A stretch of DNA of 64,000 nucleotides. Origin: Eutypa lata (lineage: Eukaryota > Ascomycota > Sordariomycetes > Xylariales > Diatrypaceae). The DNA lies in the NCBI GenBank assembly GCA_022661535.1, contig JAKULF010000004.1, forward strand, positions 2,232,001 to 2,296,000. Reading direction: 5' to 3'. Positions 58,740 through 64,000 of this stretch are shown here, piece after piece. A model generated the notes under the pieces. It was not told the origin of the DNA, ran no database searches, and saw only the letters and a program-made list of their open reading frames with translations. Within the stretch, counting starts at the first letter, position 1; every line of letters starts with the position of its first letter. Position numbers and translations under genes: made by a program.

Positions 58740-61409
58740 AGTACTGAGTGAAACTTCCGGGGTTGGTAATTTGGCAGATGATGGTTCTGTACGTTGTTCT
58801 GCTCCGTGTTCTTGGGCTTTGTTTTCTCTTCTTAAGTACGAAGCAAGGTTTGTCGGTGTCAGTTGATGCCAAAGGGACAGCCTGAAGTTGACCATCTTTA
58901 AAGCTTAGCCAAGGAGCCTTCACCTTAAAGGGAAGGCCACAGAAGGACTTTGTAGGTTAGCCCGTTGAGGCAATAACTGGGCTTCACTTGCCCAGTTTTG
59001 TTCCCATTATACCCTAAGCGGCTTGGTTGGTGGGCCAGAGTGCCTCGCTGAATTGAATGAGGGTAGAATATGTTGTCACCGAACCCGGTTTCGAGAGAAA
59101 TATATCCTCCCTATCCTCCAAGCCAGAACAGGGATGCTATCTCTTTTTCTTAGCCATTCACACTAATCGTAGCTGAAAAGGCTTAAGCCAGTATGTTTCA
59201 CATTAATCAAAGTAGAGTGGCACGTACGCTTGTATATCACCCTTCTTAGTCAGCTATATTCCCTATCCCTCAAAAATATCCACGGAGTTCGATGTGGTCC
59301 GGTGCTTTATAGAGCATTTGTTATAATTAAACCTGGCTCCTATGGTAAATATACTCACGGGTTTATGGCAAGTTTATACCAACAATCACAACAGGATTCC
59401 CAATGTGGATATATGTCTCGGAACTGCACCGCGCTCCGATGCACCTGCGTCTTGACAGCTCCCGGTAATTTGATTTTGGGTTGCGAATGTGTTCTCTCGT
59501 GGTGTGTTACACCGCAGCTGCGTAAAGGAGCTGAAAGATGCTAACCAACCACAGTTAAAGAAAGTCGTGATGATCAGTATTGTGAGGGCCAACAGGGCGA
59601 GTGGGTGTGAGACGCAGTGTTTCCCTATGGTGAGTCGTCGTATGACGCAATTTGTCCTACTCTTCTTGCCTTGACACAATCTGCGCCTAAGCTGCCATGA
59701 TGAGTCAAGAGACAACAATGAATGAGACGAACCCAGTCAGCCAACGCCACAAACTTCTACATGGTAATGTTCGTCGTTACATAGATATGGGAACAATGTT
59801 GGGTATACATTCTCTGATATGTAAGTACTACCATTAAGTTCGCGCTTGCCGCTTATCTGATATTGTTTTTATTTGTTTGCTAAGCGACTTTTATACATAT
59901 AACCTAACATCTCTACATACGACCACACCGCCAGATAAAAATCAATAGCTCGGCTAACGGCTAGAAGAGTGTAGGACAAGGCCAGGCTGCGTTTAAAAGA
60001 ATAAAGCTGGCCCACCAAAACGGATATATCAGGCCGGGCTCTACAAGCAATATGGGTACATGCATAAGGGACAATGGCCTGTGGGAGCACTCGTTTCGAA
60101 CCATATACGACTAAACAATATTCAACTGATGTTCTTGAGAGTCTGCGACCTTTTTCGGGAAAACATTCACATATTAAGATGTGCAGGCATATATAATCAA
60201 CATGCATAGATCTGCCCAATTTATATATACCATAGACATTCTTTGGGAGTTTTACTGAGCCCATTCATAGTGACTTTGATATAGGGTTGCTGTCGAATGT
60301 TGTTAAAAATAAATTGGCCCTTTTCTTAAAAATATTAATTGAAAAAATTAGCACCAAATCAGAAGTAATTATTATGAAGTAAGGCTTTCCATCTTTTAAA
60401 TAATCGGGGTTACCTAGAAATGTTATAATTTCGGTAATACTTGGCATTGTATACACATTGCAACGCTGGCTATGAGAATCGAAAATCGCAAACGCGGAAA
60501 TTTAAATAACACATTGCTTTTGCAATTCTTGACTTACTTCAAAGAATTGTCCAGCATTCTGAAGATCTCTAAAATGTAGTAGGCTAGTGCAGCCTTTAAG
60601 AGACGCAGGGCAGCCTTAAATTACGTAGACCTTACCGATGTTACAGTTCGCGATATTAAGGGATTTAGGTTGAAGTTAAGAGTGTCAACCAGCTCAATCA
60701 TCTATTAAAACCTTTCAGGTCATAGGATAAAACATACTGAGATCATCGGTATACAAGCTTTGAGATTGTTTCCTCGTTGCATTGGCTATATTAACTAAAG
60801 AATGGACCACTGTAGTTGCATCTTCTCAGCTGACAGCCTCATAGGTCGGCATTGCGAACTTTCATTGCAAGGGGGTCCCACAATCTCAGCAGCACCAACA
60901 CTTAATACAACTGCCCCTTACTTTGCATGTACCCAAGGCCACGTAGATAATTTACTTACCTACCCTTGCGTGTAAGTGGGTGACTGTAATAAGGTATAGT
61001 AAAAATCAACACATGAACTTGTAGCATACGACGCACTCTCAGGTTGCCGTTGAGCTTTTGTTATGCTGGCCGTTCTTGCTAATGCGGGGTCTTCCGATTA
61101 CTTGCATTCCCCCTTACCTCCTGCAACTAATGCCAGCGTGCTCATTTTTCAAGTCGTAGTTTACTGAGAACTTGTAGGTATTCCTTTCAACTATTCCCTA
61201 ATGTTGAGCCTCTAAGCAATATTGGTGCCCCAGTAGCTAGCTGTGACTTGCTAGGCAAGGGATAAATATATGGAGTATATGAGGTCTACAGACAAAACCT
61301 TTCTCAGATACTTTTCAAATATTTTACAGACCTATATTGGACCCTTGTGAAGAGCCCTGTATGTGAATTTATCCTCCAAAGATAGCCAGATAGGATTCAG
61401 CATCTCAAA
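58740..61409. other. 2.7-kb spacer without recognisable gene
   Basis: Contains the O-methyltransferase leader on the left and the MDR gene promoter on the right. Short frames such as 59230-59544 and 59869-60264 have no domain. No RIP signature or large repeat. Confidence 0.5.
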
Positions 61410-62849
61410 ATGGACCGTCAAAACGTTACTGTCTACTTGGCTTCACGGCCAACTCACATCATAGTTCCAGGCGAGACTTTCAAGACACGAACGGAACCTG
61501 CGCCGATTGTGAATGATCTGAAAGATGGAGAGGTTCTTGTCGAAACACTTTATCTTTCACTTGACCAGTATATGAGAGGGATGCTGAATGGTAACTCCCA
61601 CCTGCGTGTTGCCTCTTAAATTGGCCCTGAAAAGACGGTGAAGGTTATTTGGAACTGACTCTGTTTTTGGTCATCATAGCCACCAAATCATACATTGCAC
61701 CTGTAGCTATTGGGCAAAAGAGTGAGTGCTATTCTACCCAGAGTTCCATACGCCAATTTCTTCCTTGCATGTTGGCTAACCTACCTCTAATAGTGGTGGG
61801 TGGTGCAATTACACGTGTCATAGGAAGTAAAGCCTCTAAGGTGAGGCCTGGGGATATCGTCCACTCGCTCTCAGGATGGACAGGTGAGCTTTCAGAGCTC
61901 TTTATTTCCCTTTATAGCCTATCTAGGGAGCTCCTTGTTTCGATACATACCTAGTGTTTCATTTAGTTAGAACTCTCTAACTAGACAGCACCGAGAGCTC
62001 CCACGAAACCTCTAAAGACGCATTAAAAACGTTATTTAATACTAATTATAATACTTAGAATAGAGATTGCCTTTATTCCTAGGACTGCTATTGACGTTAT
62101 CGAACTACCAGAAGGCGCCAAAGTAACAGATATCCTCATGCTCGCCTTCAGTACGTCTACCAAATACCTGCAACCTGAGAGGATACTGATCAGTTGCGCA
62201 TTCAGATGGGCCAGGCCCTACAGCCTACATCGGCTTAGAGAGGATAGCCAAAGTACAGCCTGGTGAAACAATTGTTGTCTCTGCTGCCGCCGGTGCCGTA
62301 GGATCTATGGTCGGCCAGATCGCCAAGATACAGGGGGCTCGCGTCGTTGGGATCACGAGCTCTGAGGAAAAGTGCACCTGGCTTGTAGATCAGCTCGGTT
62401 TCGACGCCGCAGTCAGCCACAACTCTCCTTCTTTCATCGAGGATCTTAGCGCTGCTACGCCAGACGAGATTGACGTGTACTGGGATAATGTCGGAGGCCG
62501 GATCCTCGAGGCCGCACTTTTAAGGGCCGCGAAGTTCAGCCGGTTCATGCTTTGCGGTGGCATCGGCGAATACCATACTCCACACGAAGAGCGCGTGGGG
62601 ACGAAGCATATCATTGAGGTTGCGAAGCAGCGTATACGCATGGAGGGGTTCGTTGTCCTTGACCACCTTCGAGACCCGCCGCAGGCGAGAGCCCAGCTGA
62701 TCAAGTGGATCGCTGAAGGGAAACTCAGCACGCATGAAACCATCGTGAAGGGAGGTATCCGTCAAGCGGAGGCTGCGTTTGCGAAATGTTTTACCAGCGA
62801 TAAGCTTGGCAAACTTATCCTTGAAGTCAAACCATTTGACAAAGCATAG
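61410..62849 (+). CDS. NADP-dependent MDR-family oxidoreductase (leukotriene B4 12-hydroxydehydrogenase-like), five exons
   Basis: Zinc-free medium-chain reductase related to prostaglandin/leukotriene reductases and fungal enoyl or alkenal reductases. Exons: 61410-61590, 61680-61721, 61794-61883, 62064-62150 and 62206-62849, total 347 residues. The start reads LSLDQYMRGMLN. Next come KSYIAPVAIGQ, GGAITRVIGSKASKVRPGDIV and SGWTEIAFIPRTAIDVIELPE. The nucleotide-binding part is GPTAYIGLERIAKVQPGETIVVSAAAGAVGS, with AAAGAVGS at 160-167, followed by YWDNVGG and the C-terminal LGKLILEVKP. The fourth exon is found only by using the AATAG|AG acceptor at 62063, which restores GWTE. Each junction is in phase. 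The substrate is unknown. Neighbouring methyltransferases suggest secondary metabolism. Confidence 0.88.
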
Positions 62850-63271
62850 TTATATTATGTACTATGTCATGATATTGCTCAAGGTTTATGGTTCAACATT
62901 CCATGTCCTATAAGTACAGCTAGCTGAAAACAAAATTATAGTCTCCTGTAATTGTCAATCATCCAATACATGATACGTCTTATACATTGATATACGTACC
63001 AGTTCAAGTAATGGTTACAACATTTATGCCTTGATACCCAGGTTTTAGTCGACTAGTCCTACAACCAGGAATACTGCACCCCGCAAGAAATACACTAGCT
63101 AGCTGGTCATCGGATGGTATGAAAATTCTGGACGGTAAAGACGCCGTAAATTGAGATGCCTAATTTCATGGTGGCTATCGCTTCTAATCTACACATACCT
63201 AACACCAACAGGCCATCCAGCTTCAACCCCCTCCCCCCCCCCCCCCTCTCTCTCTCTCTCTCATTCTCCAG
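62850..63271. other. Convergent 3' spacer with pyrimidine tract
   Basis: Between the MDR oxidoreductase (+) and the methyltransferase (-). It ends in a run of about 14 C followed by (CT)n, at 63228-63262, just after the stop of the minus-strand gene. Nothing else recognised. Confidence 0.6.
63229..63262. repeat. C-run plus (CT)n homopyrimidine tract
   Basis: An unbroken pyrimidine run of about 34 bases. On the minus strand it is (AG)n followed by poly-G, about 10 bases after the methyltransferase stop codon. Confidence 0.8.
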
Positions 63272-64000
63272 TTAGGCATTCGGGGGTTTCTGGCAGTAGA
63301 CGCAAACGAGGGGCATGTACATCTGGCAAGCGTTATCATGGTAGGCCTTGCGGACGGAAACCAGGAAAGCCTCGACGTGGTCGCGCTCCCAGCGGAGGCC
63401 GCGCATCACTGCAGCAACATCTAGGGTTAGTTATTTTCCCTTTCCAAGATAATCAAATCACATGACAGGTTCGGGAGCTCCAAGACATGCATGTCCTAAG
63501 AACACCATGAATTCCTCCCTTCCCGTTGACGAAGAAATGTAGTACTCTCGAAAGCAGACTTAATAACGGGATACAGGGGAAACGAATAACGCTACGTAGC
63601 TGAAAATAATTCGGCTTACGTGGTCGCAGCGCAATAGCCTGCAGCCCATCCATCAAGATGGTCTTCCAGTAGACGCCGACGCTCTTGAGCATCTTGTTGC
63701 GGGGCCACGGGCCCACGGGGACGTGGAAGACGCGCTGCTCGACGTTGGCGAAGCCGTTGCGGCGCATCAGGCCCGCCAGCGCGTCGTCCGCGGCCGAGAA
63801 CCGCCCGAACTCCACCCCGAGCCGCGCCAGCCCCTCGTCCACGTGCCGCCAGTACTGCGCCACGGGGTGTTCTCTTGGTAGGAACCCCCCCGCGTGGCTG
63901 TTGCTCATCGGGAAGTGGTGGATCTCTTGCAGCTCTATCCAACCGCCGGGCTTCGTGTGTCTGTGGTTTCGGAGGAAAGAGGGGGAGGGGGTTGCTGTTA
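63272..64000 (-). CDS. LaeA-like SAM-dependent methyltransferase, 3' part only (runs off the window)
   Basis: C-terminal part of a fungal LaeA-like/TAM-domain methyltransferase. Exons seen (minus): 63960-63620, whose start is an acceptor (CCACAG), and 63420-63272. The 40 bases beyond 63960 are intron, and the SAM-binding half lies beyond the window. Visible residues: KPGGWIELQEIHHFPMSN, then RHVDEGLARLG, MRRNGFANVEQRVFHVPVGPWPRNK and YWKTILMDGLQAIALRP. The second exon continues HVAAVMRGLRWERDHVEAF and ends VYCQKPPNA. The phases agree. LaeA is a regulator of secondary metabolism, but many relatives are pathway methyltransferases. The product cannot be assigned from this part. High GC and long in-frame codon use support coding. 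Confidence 0.85.

Noticed and set aside
61884..62085. Suspected lost exon in the MDR oxidoreductase
   Set aside because: Using the AATAG|AG acceptor at 62063 gives the expected GWTE junction and a full-length frame, so nothing is missing.

Overview
The window comes from the nuclear genome of a filamentous ascomycete (Pezizomycotina, most likely Sordariomycetes; this is inferred from gene content, not from a database match). Support: genes carry many short introns of about 45-150 bases with GT..CTAAC..AG signals; a 2,054-residue Sen1-type helicase, a Ctr copper transporter, a GPI-anchored class III chitinase, a fungal rhodopsin-domain protein and a RID-type cytosine methyltransferase are present; and two transposon-like blocks show the CpA-to-TpA decay of repeat-induced point mutation (RIP). 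Gene density is low (about 20 genes in 64 kb) and most spacers hold nothing recognisable.

Layout. 1-12 kb: ribosomal protein eL42 (-), a copper transporter (+), an eight-exon class I terpene synthase (-) and a secreted lysozyme/transglycosylase-like protein (-). 12-22 kb: Sen1 helicase (-) and an HhH-GPD DNA glycosylase (-). 23.7-24.6 kb: a small RIP-degraded element with 30-bp inverted ends and TA flanks. 25-29 kb: a glutathione S-transferase (-) head to head with an enoyl-reductase-like protein (+), then a DUF1772 membrane protein (-). 29.8-33.4 kb: a 3.6-kb RIP-degraded element with about 78-bp inverted ends; it holds an unmutated island with minisatellites and a tRNA-like sequence, and a 165-bp triplicate. 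34.7-38.2 kb: an EthD-domain protein (+) and a pirin (+) with a suspect splice junction. 40-44 kb: chitinase (+) and a DUF3112-like membrane protein (-). 47.9-50.8 kb: the RID-like methyltransferase (+) and a small acidic protein (+). 53-64 kb: a rhodopsin-domain protein (-), an O-methyltransferase (-), an MDR oxidoreductase (+) and the 3' part of a LaeA-like methyltransferase (-).

How it fits together. Housekeeping genes (eL42, Sen1, glycosylase) sit beside an accessory part rich in enzymes typical of secondary metabolism: terpene synthase, GST, enoyl-reductase-like protein, DUF1772, EthD, pirin, O-methyltransferase and MDR reductase. No polyketide synthase or NRPS backbone gene lies in the window. 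The DUF1772/EthD pair recalls the anthrone oxygenase and EthD proteins of fungal anthraquinone clusters and is split here by the 3.6-kb element. The RID homologue has all expected methyltransferase motifs and the E-Q-T signature, consistent with a genome that carries out RIP.

Most multi-exon gene models were assembled by hand from splice signals and reading-phase continuity. Where a junction is uncertain, the entry says so.
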